Shown: positions 34,250 through 45,215 of the stretch, piece by piece | Position numbering within the stretch: the first letter of the stretch is position 1 | How the letters are laid out: the number at the start of each line of letters is the position of its first letter | From: Micrasema longulum | Lineage: Eukaryota > Arthropoda > Insecta > Trichoptera > Brachycentridae | Reading direction: 5' to 3' | Assembly: GCA_022494885.1 (NCBI GenBank) | Contig: JAGVSM010001212.1 | Coordinates: forward strand, 62,001 to 126,000 | DNA length: 64,000 bases | Position numbers and translations under genes: made by a program | Notes under the pieces: model-generated | Told to the model about the DNA's origin: nothing | Databases searched by the model: none | Seen by the model: the letters and a program-made list of their open reading frames with translations, nothing else

Positions 34250-34292
34250 ATTATATAACCACTTACCGACTTTCCTATGTCTACCATGTACT
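34250..34292 (+). mobile_element. Single arm of the 2.7-kb foldback family
   Basis: ATAACCACTTACCGACTTTCC and TATGTCTACC match the left arm at 2701-2732. The partner arm is absent. Confidence 0.5.
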
Positions 34293-34329
34293 GTTTAGAT
34301 TATGAAAATATTGTATTTGTTTGATATTG

Positions 34330-34765
34330 GTAAATTATTGCTTAATAATAAAGATAAAACTAGTCTTTAAAATAATTCAGGTGTTTACCAATCAAAATGC
34401 AATTCTTGTCCTTCTGTTAACATTGGAAGAACATCAAGAAATTCGTATCAAAGAACATTTTATTTTGCTCTTTTCCAGTCAGTGGCAACTTATGGTGCAG
34501 TGGGCTGGGAAGGTTGCGGTGCGTCTATCATAAACCCCCTTATAAACGTACAAAAATTAATACTGAGAGTGATGCTGGGATGTCCCCCCCTGTCCCATCT
34601 GAAACATTGTTCCAATTCATGAAGGTACTGGATATTAGACAATTTTTAAAAAAGAGTCATTGACACATTTCTGGTCATGCGGCTACAAGAGTAGATCCCA
34701 GCAGAATGCTCGTCCTGGATGAACATATTAAGTTCTCGAAAACGAAAGCCATTTTCAGAAAGAGT
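34330..34765 (+). pseudogene. LINE RT C-terminal fragment
   Basis: One frame reads SVATYGAVGWEGCGASIINP, LINVQKLILRVML then GCPPLSHL. This is the ES---YG---W-------I-PL---QK-ILR region after the thumb. Frames break downstream. It abuts the tail of the antisense LINE at 34.77 kb. Confidence 0.7.
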
Positions 34766-34772
34766 GTACAAA

Positions 34773-35500
34773 TTTGGATTTTATTTATTTATTTATTTTT
34801 ATGTATTTATTTACACCTTTTATCAAAACAAATTTAACGTTCACTTTGCCCAGCTATCAAGGGTACATACCCCGTTCCAAGCTAGGCAAATTATATTCTA
34901 ATATATGAAAATAGGTAACAAATTAATAGAGAGCACAGACAAATAAAATATAAATTTATTCGTATACACATTTTGATACATATACATACACACATACACA
35001 TATATACACACACACATACATACACCCATGCGCATACACATACTAACATTCATAAAAACATAGACAATGTATTTATGCGAAACTTCATCTATAAATATAT
35101 TTTTTTAAATTATTCCTTATTTTCGACATCCAGTAAGAATCTCCAATCCGTGGCATGCATCAACTTTTCTGACTCCTTACGACCAATGTCATAAAAGAGC
35201 GAGGTCAACACCTTCCGCAACTTGACAACACTCCCGTCTTTCCACGATTCTGGCAAAAGGTAATGGACCTTTTTGCCTACGTAATAGTGTTGTGTCGATG
35301 CCAGAACAGTGTTGACCCCTTCACTTAGTATCAGATCCCTATTAGAGTATCTTGTATTATGGTTGTGGTTGACGCTCGGGTAAATGTCTCTATTTACGTG
35401 TGTAACCACTACCGTTCTCAATATATACTGTTGAATAATATTCAGTACTCTGAATTCTTTGAAGAGGAGAATTTATCTAAGGGAAGAAACCATTGCAGAA
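34773..35500 (-). pseudogene. LINE C-terminus, TG-rich UTR and 3' stem-loop
   Basis: An open minus-strand frame (35110-35421) has YPSVNHNHNTRYSNRDLILS, STQHYYVGKKVHYLLPESWK and LRKVLTSLFYDIGRK: the NHNTR--- ---------YY-G-K----LP--W signature. The UTR has a TG/CA microsatellite (34.97-35.06 kb), then a stem-loop at 34847-34889 (TGCC-AGCT arms, inner GGGTA/TACCC) and a TAAATAAATAAAT tail. A plus-strand relative lies at 49.57-50.01 kb and a tail-only copy at 47.48 kb. Confidence 0.85.
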
Positions 35501-35559
35501 GACTGCCGCGAGATATTGGGTAGATTTATATATTATAAGCGTGTTGTCCAGATGCCCTT

Positions 35560-35760
35560 TGAAATATATGTATGTTTGTGTAATAATATTTAATTTTTAT
35601 TTTTGCTATTATTTAATAATGTACGCGCTTCCTATTTCCATTATGTTGTATCCCAACTCAACACAGGGCCCTTGGCGTCATAGAGTTTGGGATACGTAAT
35701 TGTTTAAAAAAAAAATATGGATGTATTTGTGTGAATAAAAAATAAATAAATATGTTGGGC
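35560..35760 (+). mobile_element. LINE-like 3' end with stem-loop
   Basis: TATCCCAAC (from 35649) pairs with GTTTGGGATA (to 35694), with CAGGGCCCTTGG inside. An AATAAAAAATAAATAAAT tail follows at about 35.74 kb. Coding part not recognised. Confidence 0.6.
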
Positions 35761-36399
35761 TTTATTTTTTTTCTTTGTTTTTCAGAATATGTGCTTTTTG
35801 AAAAAAACGTAAACAAAATTTCGGTACCGATTTGAGTGGCATGAACTCCTGGGAATATAATTTATTTGTTTCATACTTTGTATTCTAAAATATTTTATGG
35901 AATATGTTTGTGTTGTATGATTATAAGGAAAAAATGATAGTATTTTTGGCTTGATAATTTTACTTGCTCAGCTCAATGAAGGCAAAATAAAATTGTTCTA
36001 GAAGGTTCTTTTATTAAAACAGTTTAACAAGCGGTGCTCCATATTCTGTCCTTAAAATCCTTGGCTCACTTTGAAATTAAATAAATAATTTCTTGTCTAT
36101 CTGTACAAGACATAGCAGTTGGTAGAACAAACAATAAAATTGTGCACCTCAATCTCAATACGCAGGTATCTGAACTGAATAATGTTTACGAAGGAATAAC
36201 GAATAATATTATCCTATTGAAAGATATAAAGGACACTATTATTGATTCAACTGTAAATGAATATGATTGTTTATTTTAAATATTTGTAATAAAAAAATGT
36301 AAAAAAGTATTTAGGGTTATATTAACATATCATACGTCAAATCATGTTAAGTCTCGTCCGGTTCGTTTAGTCATCATGTGCTTTTTAAAGAAACTCGGT

Positions 36400-36825
36400 C
36401 TCACTTTTTTTCATACATTCTTTTAACCTACTCTCCAAAATTAATTTTAATGTATTTATTCCATCTGCCAGTCTGTATCACTAACTATGCACAGCACTCT
36501 TTCCTCTTTCGTTCTTGCTCAAACTGTATATTTTTTTTCATCTATTTACATATTAAACATGCCCCTGAATTTATTTAAAAATAAATTAAGACTTATTCTT
36601 TCTGACTACGATACGCTCCCACTTGCTATTTAATGATGCTACACACACCTGAACACTTACTCCCATACAAATACACACAAACACACCCTTGTATTGTACC
36701 ACAATTTTATATGTATGATTTTTATTTAGAAACTTCACTTGTTTGTCTTTAAACCTTATTTTTATTATGTTATTTAATCATTGTTGACTGTTTGTTTCTG
36801 TAAAATAAATAAATAAACGTATTTC
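36400..36825 (+). pseudogene. LINE ORF end and UTR (allied to 54 kb)
   Basis: TTTAACCTACTCTCCAAAAT, CATCTGCCAGTCTGTATCAC and TTTAAAAATAAATTAAGACT match the better copy at 54.1-54.7 kb (translation HLPVC-TNYAQHSFL-RSCSN). The tail is AAAATAAATAAATAAA. It lacks the MITE found in the other copy and so shows the empty site. Confidence 0.75.
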
Positions 36826-36867
36826 AGTAATTTCTCCTTGGTTTGTGGCACTAGAGCAGTGTTTTTT

Positions 36868-37112
36868 TTATACACTATACTATAAAATATACACTAAAGT
36901 ATAAAAAATACACTATAGTATAAAAATACACTATAGTATAAAAATACACTATAGTATAAAAATACACTATAGTATAAAAAATACACTATTAAAAAATACA
37001 CTTTTGTATAAAAATACACTATAGTATAAAAATACACTATAGTATAAAAAATACACTAAAGTAAAAAAAATACACTATAGTATAAAAAATACACTATAGT
37101 ATAATAAACAAT
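36868..37112. repeat. 17-18-bp minisatellite of palindromic units
   Basis: The unit TACACTATAGTATAAAAA repeats about 13 times with small length changes and some degenerate units (CACTATTAAAA, CACTTTTGTATAAA, CACTAAAGTA). Each unit has the self-complementary core ACTATAGT, so the single strand could form serial small hairpins. Confidence 0.9.
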
Positions 37113-37120
37113 GCTCTTTA

Positions 37121-37497
37121 TACAGGGTGTTATTTTAACCCAGTCACATCTGAAACCACGATGATCAGTAGGGGCAAGAAGACATATTAGCATAGTTAAA
37201 AAATATTTAGAACTAAGAAAAATTTTAAAAATATAATATTAAACAAAGCAAATGGTAGATTACTTCTGAAGAGGAGAAGCGAGGGGAGCGCGGCCGCTCA
37301 TTTTTGTCGTATCAGACTTCCCCTCCCCCCTTCCTTGTTTCTCCCTTGCAGAAGTCAGAAACCATTTATTTTTTCTGAAATTATATTTTTTTAAATTTTA
37401 TTCGTTCTAAAAATTTCTTTTTATGTGCCAATATATTTTCTTGCTCATACTAATCATCGTGGTTTCGGATGTGACAGGGTTCAATGAACACCCTGTA
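37121..37497. mobile_element. TIR element, CAGGGTGT ends, TA duplication
   Basis: Ends CAGGGTGTTATTTTAACCC (from 37123) and its inverted partner ...GGGTTCAATGAACACCCTG (to 37495), with TA on each side. The arms continue into ACATCTGAAACCACGATGAT / ATCATCGTGGTTTCGGATGT, about 50 bp. The centre has a GC-rich patch with GCGGCCGC. TA target duplication and CAGGG ends suggest a Tc1/mariner-type MITE (inference). Confidence 0.75.
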
Positions 37498-37529
37498 TAT
37501 AATATGGAATAATTGGATGGAGATGTGCA

Positions 37530-38230
37530 AATGACACATTGATCAAACAAATAATAATTGCACAAAAAGCTTTAATAAAAATTACCTTAAGAGTCCCAAT
37601 CAGAACTAGCTCCCTCGGTACATTTGTAAATCTTATGCAGAGACAAAACTTAAGGTGAGGAAAGTACATTCTAATCTCAAATGCGGAGAATTACCCGGAG
37701 GTGAAAACAATAGAATGTACTTTCCCCACCTTAAGGTTTGTCTCTGCATACGGGTATTAATTTAACATCTGTAAAACAACTTTATGTAAAAGCTCTGTTA
37801 CTATACGCACACAAACATTATTCTCTACCTTCCATAACTCCATTCACAAATACAACAGGTACTAAATACTCCACCCTGATGCTGCAAAAACAATTAAAAA
37901 TTAATACAACCTTCAGTCAAAAAGGATTGGCCTACTATTCGGTCAAAGTGTACAATCTACTTTCATTGTCCATAAGCACAATTAGTAATTACTCACACAA
38001 TAAAATTCCTATTAATAAATGAATAGTGGAAGTGGGTTGCGCACGGATCGATGTGTGGATCAAGTCAAATCGGTAAAAATTTCTATGTCTATGTGAATTT
38101 ATTATGTTTTTTATGATTATTTTCGTTTATATTGCTTATGTTTAAGATTATAGTAAGGTTAATTAGATTATTTACCTTTTTATTTTTTTATTATATTAAC
38201 TGGGCCTTACTTATTATATTTCATTATACC
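37530..38230 (+). pseudogene. LINE C-terminus (family X) carrying a MITE
   Basis: Before the MITE: IIAQKALIKITLRVPIRTSS and LGTFVNL. After it: INLTSVKQLYVKALLLYAHK, TTFSQKGLAYYSVKVYNLL and NKIPINK, then a stop where the window-start copy continues KWVVEVGC. The frame is open through 94 codons after the MITE. The UTR is truncated near 38.23 kb. The MITE splits the ORF exactly at a TTA. Confidence 0.8.
37634..37750. mobile_element. MITE, TTA target, copy 1
   Basis: TIRs TATGCAGAGACAAAACTTAA and TTAAGGTTTGTCTCTGCATA run into GGTGAGGAAAGTACATTCTA-type arms. TTA occurs at both borders. The left end lacks the outer TACCCG present in copy 2 (54.41 kb). The TTA target suggests PIF/Harbinger; inference. 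Confidence 0.8.
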
Positions 38231-38231
38231 A

Positions 38232-39120
38232 GGTTTATATTAAAAAAGAAGAGTTATAGCTGATTTGTTATTCTTATTTAAAATAATGAAATCAATAGTT
38301 GACAGCCCTGCTTTACTTGAATTAATTCAAATTCGAATACCTGTAGCTCAATCACAAATAACTATCGACGTGCTAATAAGTGACGTGATAACAATTTCTC
38401 ACCGTGGTATTTTATCGTATTCGCGATCACAATGTAACATCCGTGCACACCTAATATCAAATGTCAAAATATTTACGTTTCGCGACGTATAATCCTGCTG
38501 CGCAATCCCATATTTGAATTTAACCGGTCTAAATATGGAAAATATTAAAAAACTGCTATTTTAATTTATTAATTTATCATGCTATTTATTGCATTTAGCC
38601 AGCGGTTGGCAAGCCAAATGTCAAGAAAAGAAGTCGCCATAGTAATTGTTATTTAATTTTCACTTGTTTGTATTAGATACTCCTTACTATTTTGAAAATG
38701 CGATATATTGTATTATTTATTATAGTAAACGCCGATTTTTCGCCAGAGAACTGTATTTATTTACGAGGAAAATAAAAAACAAACCAACACGAGCTTTGAC
38801 TTAAAGATTACACACGCGTTGACTTATGACTGCGATAACTTAAGCATGTTCATTGTTCATTATTGTTTATTGTGTTCGCTCAAATGCTTAGCATGTTTTT
38901 AAGCACGTCGATAGTTATTTGTGATTGAGCTACTGGTAGGTGCACTAGAAGAACAGAATTATTTTATTGTAACAATTCTCGTACCAACTTCGAAATGCAT
39001 GCACCTATATCCAGGATACATCGGTAGGGAAATAAGTTCGAACAAATATTTGATATTTTCAATACTAACTCGGTTAATAATACATTAAAAAGTAATCTCA
39101 CTCGTTATTTTTTAGAAAAG
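38232..39120 (+). pseudogene. LINE C-terminus interrupted by a foldback
   Basis: The left piece reads ADLLFLFKIMKSIVDSPALL then ELIQIRIPV (to 38.34 kb). The right piece after 38.93 kb reads CTRRTELFYCNNSRTNFEMH then APISRIHR. These are consecutive parts of the usual LINE end (D-P-LL--I-(I/F)-(I/V)PVR--R----FY---(S/H)RTN-----PI-RI). Confidence 0.8.
38343..38933. mobile_element. 591-bp TIR/foldback element in a LINE
   Basis: Inverted ends GTAGCTCAATCACAAATAAC (38343) and GTTATTTGTGATTGAGCTAC (38933) extend over about 35 bp to the ATCGACGTGCTTA region. The interior shows no transposase-like frame. The flanking duplication is unclear; CCTGTAG and CTGGTAG are only similar. Confidence 0.7.
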
Positions 39121-39762
39121 GAATGAATTTATTTAAAAATATATTATTAAATTCAACTTCGTTTTCTTGAATACATATTTTTGTTTATTTCTTTATATAT
39201 AAATTATACACATGTGGATTTATTGCCAAATTCCTACTGATAAAATAAAGGTGTTATTAAAATTATTTAAGCTTTCATATTGATCCAAAAACGTATTATT
39301 TATAAAATCTTACTGTACCATTATTTTTCTTTTTCATTATTACCTAGCTAAATACTAGTCACTTTATGTTTATGTCAAATTACTCTCAATTCTAATTTGC
39401 TACATTTATATTTTACGTGAGGTTTTCTCACTTTAATTAATATCTTTTATTTGTCATCTTAGATTTGTATTTTACTTTTTTGCAGTTTAAAAAAAAAATG
39501 TTTAGTTTTAATTATTTAGTTGAATCAATTAGTTACATTTCATATTATATATTACATAATGAATTGTTCACTGCTGTGATTATTTCTGTAAAACTTTTTA
39601 TTGTAAAAGGTTCTGTGAACCGTTGATATATAAATAACTATACCCAGTTTAACTGTTTATAACCGATAAAAAAAGCTTACTTATAAAAATATTTACCACC
39701 GAGAATAACATATCACAGGTTATTTCATGCTTATTTTTTTTAAACATTCAACACTGATATGT

Positions 39763-39774
39763 GCGCATGCGCAG
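39763..39774. promoter_or_regulatory. NRF-1/Ewg-type palindrome
   Basis: TGCGCATGCGCA is a perfect match to the GCGCATGCGC consensus bound by NRF-1 (Ewg in flies), frequent in housekeeping promoters. It sits in A+T-rich DNA about 70 bp before an ATG whose frame closes after 11 codons, so a promoter is possible but unsupported. Confidence 0.3.
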
Positions 39775-39898
39775 TAACTTTTATAACAACACGAACAAAC
39801 GTCTAAGTCAAATTGAGACTACTGTCAGTGTAATTGAGAACATGGAGAAAACCGTTAGAAAAAGATATCAAAATTAGGAAGAAGAGGAGAAGTTAAAA

Positions 39899-40516
39899 AC
39901 GAATTCTATATTAACATTTTACAACAGAGATGAAGAACATTTAAGAGAAGGTAATATAGAAGTCCAGGTATCTACAGGGCTTATGACCTGTCAATGGCTG
40001 GTTTAAGTGGCCACTTTACACACTGTGTAACATTCACCATTCTGCCTATATTTGAACATCTATATTCCTTCAGTTCTTTCATCCGTTGATGTTTGTGAAG
40101 TTAAAGAGCTGAAACCTTTATTTATGCGGGTGAGATTCATCCAATTGAATTATTTCACCTACATACTAGGCAACGCCTGAAAATATTATTTTATCAATTT
40201 CTATACTTCTTCATGGACCAGGTAATTTATCAACAATGTTTTGAGTTTGTCCAAGTTTTTGTAGACAAGGACTGGATTCAACTCCCTGGGGAGCTGTTTA
40301 TATTAACATTTTACAACAGAGATGAAGAACATTTAAGAGAAGGTAATATAGAAGTCCAGGCATCTACAGGGCTTATGACCTGTCAATTGGATGAATCTCA
40401 TCTGCATATATAAAGGTTTCAGCTCTTTAACTTCACAAACATCAACAGATGAAAGAATTGAAGGAATATAGATGTTCAAATATAGGCAGAATGGTGAATG
40501 TTACACGAATTCTATA
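39899..40516 (+). mobile_element. Composite family FA insertion with perfect 12-bp flanks
   Basis: The identical 12-mer ACGAATTCTATA occurs at 39899-39910 and 40505-40516. The insert has modules A, B, C, body, inverted D, A again, part of B, then body and C inverted, ending in inverted B (GGCAGAATGGTGAATGTTAC). So it holds a partial direct dimer plus an inverted piece, all inside one target duplication. Confidence 0.85.
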
Positions 40517-40894
40517 GTTTATTCGTGTTTCTTTTTTATCACAATTAATTAAAACGCATACAAACATATAAAGTTTTGGAAATTATTTAAACAAACAATT
40601 AAAAATCCCTTGAATCGCATTGAGAAGGTCGCAGGACCTCAAAATTGTTTAAAATTGAAAAAAAAAACTGATAAACTATCTATTTTGATTACCGAAAATT
40701 ATGACTTTTGACAGATCGCGTGCCTATTCCAGCGTTTTACCACATAATGTGCAGGTATAAGTTTCTATGGTCGCTATTCCAGATTAAAACCGAGTTTAAC
40801 TTTATGCGAGGTTTATAAGTAATACTTTTTACTATATCATCATTATTCTACCACTTTTCTCAAGCTTAACTTTATCCCCGATTTAAAGTAAGGC

Positions 40895-41045
40895 TCAGTA
40901 TGTTTAATAACTAATTTAAGGCATGTTTCACTTATTGTAAAAAGTTTCCCTTGGCACGGGACACCCCTGTGAGGGAACATTATTCTGTATAAAAAAAAAA
41001 TGCAAACATTTTGAAAGTATAAATAAATCTTTAAATAAATTTACC
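40895..41045 (+). mobile_element. LINE family X 3' terminal segment
   Basis: ATTTAAGGCATGTTTCACTTATTG, stem-loop at 40944-40978 (GTTTCCC / GAGGGAAC) and a TAAATAAATCTTTAAATAAAT tail. Matches 205-345 at the window start. Confidence 0.7.
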
Positions 41046-41734
41046 TTTGGGATGTCCTTATTTTTTGACAGATTGTTTTTTGAACTACGATTATGCAAAA
41101 ACACAAAAAATCGCCCAGTTTTATATGCCGTCGTCGGACGTTCAGTATACAAATATGATAAACAATTTTGAGAATCGAAAAAGATGCCGGCACAGAAAAT
41201 TTTATTGTGAAAAAAATATCAAATCTTTTCATTTTTGCTTCACTTATTAATTTAATAAAATTTATTGTTACCTCGTCTTTGTATTTTTTTGTATCTATGG
41301 TTACTGTTATTATTGTTATATATATAAAAAAAAAATATTTCTTGCCAGAAATTATTAATATTTAAGTTTAATTTAGCGGTATAAATTACATCTATTTTGA
41401 ATTAAATTTTATAAAAATGAAGTCTAATTTATTATTGAAATTAATTGTTTAAAACAATTGTTTAGTCATTATTAGTGTTCATATATTATAGGGTCATTTC
41501 GTGTTTTTATCATTATTTTTCTTTTTAAATGTTTTTAAAAACATTATTTTTTTTAAATACACTGATAACGGTGCCAAAATTTTTTTCGTGCATTGTCGGA
41601 TAAATTTTCTAGAATTGTTTAAAATATGCATATTTTGAATCACATTCTTAAGTAGCATGAGATTACAAAATAAATTCATTTAATTTAATCACAAATTTAA
41701 AAGCTACAATTAAATGTGTGTATCTATAGAATCA

Positions 41735-41815
41735 ATTTGTAAAGCGCCCTTGAGTTATTGTGTTACAAAAATGGCGCTGTATAAGTTATCCATAATAATA
41801 ATACCCGAAAATTTG
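41735..41815 (+). mobile_element. L2/CR1-like 3' tail
   Basis: TTGTAAAGCGCCCTTGAG, GGCGCTGTATAAGTTA and AATAATAATA. This is the (T)AAAGCGC...GCGCT-TATAA...(ATT)n end typical of L2/CR1-like LINEs and matches 59.12-59.20 kb. Confidence 0.65.
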
Positions 41816-41964
41816 ACGTTTCGCGCTCTGTAGGATAAACGGCGCGTATGACGTTTTGGCGCCGAACTTGTACGCAGTGTCTATTAGAAGTGCAGTCAGC
41901 AGTCATAACGCGTGATGTCAAAATGACGTAATGCCAATTGCGGGCCGTTTAGTATGTGCTCTTT

Positions 41965-42545
41965 TTTTTTTTTTAAATTTAAATTTCATTGATAAACCCT
42001 TATGGGTTACATACATTTAAAAAAATATTTTTACTTTTAAAATTCACATTCTACTGTTAATAATAATATTTTTAACATCTTTTGTAAAGGTTGTCTGAGT
42101 CTTTTGTTTAGTTTTGTCTGGTAGTTTATTGTATCATTTCAGTCCATGGTTTATAAGTCTCGATTGTCCTTTTCTCGTTTTAAAAGATTGTATATGATAT
42201 TTATCTGATATTCTCGAATTGTGTTCATGTTTACTACAGTTTTTTTCAAGTTTTAATTCTTCGTCTACAATTACATCAGTGGCTAATTTATGAATAGATT
42301 TTAAAGATTCTAGTTTAAAGAGTTCAGTTACATTTAATTGTTTAGTTTGTTCAAAAAGTTCTTTAGTTGCTGTTAGATACGGAAGGTCATATACTAACTT
42401 TAATATTTTATTTTGCTGTCTTTGTAGTCTGTTTATGTCATTTTGATTTCCTGTTCCCCATAGAAGTTGCATATAACATATTTTAGTTTTTACATAGGCA
42501 TTATAAACCCGAATATTGTATTTGAAAACTTGTTTTGAGTTTATC
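41965..42545 (-). pseudogene. LINE C-terminus with 3' stem-loop
   Basis: Minus strand: YVKTKICYMQLLWGTGNQND, INRLQRQQNKILKLVYDLPY, LTATKELFEQTKQLNVTELF and KHEHNSRISDKYHIQSFKTR, then a stop where the family would read W-KLP. Standard order for a Jockey-like ORF end. The UTR ends with the stem AACCCTTATGGGTT (41995-42008) and an A-rich tail (T run at 41.96 kb). Confidence 0.85.
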
Positions 42546-42549
42546 GAAA

Positions 42550-43465
42550 TTTATATCATTAGAATCTTAAAAATCAGCTGTAAATATTTAAGCTATTTTT
42601 AACGTTATTCCCGACTTGTGAAAATTATTTTTTATTGTATGAAATGTATATTCATACTAGCGGACCCGACAGACGTCCTGCCCGAACGTTGGCTTGCCGT
42701 CTATCATCTTGGATCTAGGTACTTGTTTATGGTTGTATTCCAAAAGATAAAATAAATATTTTTTCAAATATGGCTTTCTTTTTGCAAACGTCAAACTCCG
42801 GTCGTCTCACCAATAAAGTGGTGTACTTATGTAAGAATACAATTTCTTTAAATGTATTGAATTTAATATTATTTTGGTGTTACCAAAAATCTAAAAAAAA
42901 AAGAAATAAATGGGTAGAAATTAGAAAGGAATTTAAGGAAAGAATCTGATTGAGATCCACAAAAAACCAATGCTGTTTGTAAACATTCAAAAACAAACTT
43001 TTTTTATTCACAAAAAAAAACAACATCTTTCCATTTTTTTGTAAATGCATTCTCTTCGAATGCAACCCTGGTAGATCAATGAATAAAACATTTATGCTCC
43101 TAACTTTTTTTTACGAATTCGATTGAAAATTTTAATATCTGCGAACACAGCGCAAAGATCTATATTTCTCTGAAAACCGCACTTAAATCGATTTCGACAT
43201 TTAGGAGTACGGTGACATCACACGCACAGAGGAATTACATATATATAAGGATTGTGATACCTTTTACTGCTTGTGACCTAAAAATAATTTTTTAAAAAAC
43301 AAACTTATGGTAAATATTTATATTGTGTAAAAAATCACTACTCTAGTGCCATAAACCATTCAGAAAATACGGGAATTCGTTCGTTTGAAGAATAGTCAGA
43401 CCGCGTTTCCTCTAAAGTCGGCCGTCTTGTTACACCCACCGCATCACGGCACGTCCTAGGTTCAA
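42550..43465. other. AT-rich spacer, nothing recognised
   Basis: Short frames only; no matched repeats found. Confidence 0.35.
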
Positions 43466-43469
43466 TAAT

Positions 43470-43775
43470 GAATCTCCTCTATCCCCTAGAGAGTGGTTAA
43501 TTTGGGGATATTTATTATTTCCATGCGACTAACTTTTGCTTCATATATGGCCACACTGATGATTAAACGTCAAAAAACATGAACACGTGAAATCAAAGAT
43601 TATGATATTAATTTAGAACATTATTACAACCTTAAGCATTACCCAAAACACATTATTAGGGTAAATTCACCAAACTGTTTGAGTTTTATTTTCGTTTTTG
43701 ACGCAGTTTTACACACCGTTTGAAGTTTAATCATAAGTGTGGCCATTATATGAAGCAACGTGTCGTCGCATTAAA
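43470..43775. mobile_element. Foldback/MITE, GGCCACACTGATG family
   Basis: Left arm GCTTCATATATGGCCACACTGATGATTAAACGTCAAA is inverted against ...GAAGTTTAATCATAAGTGTGGCCATTATATGAAGC on the right, with GCGAC/GTCGC outside. An upstream segment TAGAGAGTGGTTAATTTG is shared with 46.29 and 53.12 kb, where single arms of the same family occur. Confidence 0.65.
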
Positions 43776-43793
43776 AAAACAAAACTCTTCGAA

Positions 43794-44505
43794 TTAAGGG
43801 GGTTCTTTGGTTTGACGGTCGGATTTTTAAGCATTTTTTGGGATTTTTTTTGAGAACCAATGAAAATATAGAAATTTGGAGTTTTTATCATTTATTTATA
43901 AGGGTTTCAAAAGAATGCATAAAAATTACCTAAAAATATTCATTGAAACTAAAGTTATAGCGCTCTAAAGACACCACCCTCGAAATAATGAACGCTCACT
44001 CCCTCCACAAAATCAGCTGATTGGCTTATTTGAAACTAAAAATATTGGCGGTGTTTTAATTTGTAAGCTCATATCCACGGAATGGACTTTATGAAAAGAA
44101 AAATTTGAAAATTGGATTTTCGACAGACTTCGGAACAAAAAAATTCGAACTTCGTGTATTTTTTGTCAACTTTTTGATTAAAAAAAATTAGAAATATTTT
44201 AAATTTTGGAGTGATAACAGATCATTCCGTGCGTCTTTATATGTCGAGTCCACCCTATAATTTGAAGTGAATCGGCCGAGCCGTTCTCAAGATATGATGG
44301 AGGAAGTTTGAAAAACAAAGTATTGAGAAAAACACGTTTGAAGTTTCAAGTACAGATACAGCTCTTACCAACGCTCCGAATACCTGCCTCTTCTAAATGC
44401 TGTATCTTTAGAATGGCTTCGTATTTCCAAAATTCACTTTACCAACATATTCAAGATATAAAAAAAACGATTTTTTGAACTCATCAAACCAGAGAACCCC
44501 CTCAA
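43794..44505. mobile_element. TIR element, GGGGGTTCT ends, TTAA target
   Basis: Ends GGGGGTTCTTTGGTTTGAC (43798) and its inverted partner TCAAACCAGAGAACCCCC (to 44501). The left flank is TTAA and the right is TCAA. About 700 bp, with no open frame. TTAA-target elements with G-rich ends fit Kolobok or piggyBac relatives; inference. Confidence 0.65.
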
Positions 44506-44509
44506 TCAC

Positions 44510-45215
44510 TCTCTAGGAGGTATAGAAGATCCAAAATACCACAACTGGCCGGTACATAACGGCACCACTTTCTTATGAAACCATAGCTCTACAACAGACC
44601 AAAGTAATTTTACAGATTCCATTTTATTTCTGACATTTGTCATAATTTGCAACTTATTTTTCATCAAACGATAATGTTTTTCATAATCTTTATAAGAGAG
44701 CGGTAGATTTGTATTTTCTTGCTCAATATAAAGAGCGGATCACTTGGCTAATAAACTTTTAGGTCAATCACGACATTTTGTTATTGAGTTACAAATGATA
44801 TCAATTTTAATCCAGCAAGAGATGAAATGTGATGACACCACCAGTCGAATATAATAAAATACTTTAAAAAAAATAAATAACTGTAATTATTATCTGTAAT
44901 AAGATAATTATAGCAGTACTTTTACTCATCCGTCGTAATAAACCCACGGTAACTTTGTCAATAAAATAATACGATTTATTTATTCGTTCATTCAAAATAA
45001 CACTAATTTACATATTCACTAATATATTAAGGCTTTTTAGGCTGTGCCAGTACTAAGGCATAATTATCAACAGTAAAAAATAATTAAATTATAATGCTAT
45101 GTGATGCAATAGAACAACAATCCAGAAAAATAAACTATAAATAATAAAACATTTAAGTTTGTAAGTGAAAATTCTTGATGGAAGTTCATTGTAATTTATT
45201 ATATAAATAAAACAC
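44510..45215. other. AT-rich spacer, nothing recognised
   Basis: No coding or repeat signals identified. Confidence 0.35.

Noticed and set aside
34973..35194. 73-codon frame rich in His and Thr
   Set aside because: Antisense reading of the CA/TG microsatellite in the LINE UTR at 34.8-35.1 kb.
36868..37112. CRISPR-like array
   Set aside because: Units are directly contiguous with no unique spacers; this is a minisatellite in a eukaryotic setting.
43550..43575. Hammerhead-ribozyme core suggested by CTGATGA
   Set aside because: The required GAAA after stem II and the closing stems are absent. I also looked for CTGATGA near family FA and saw none.
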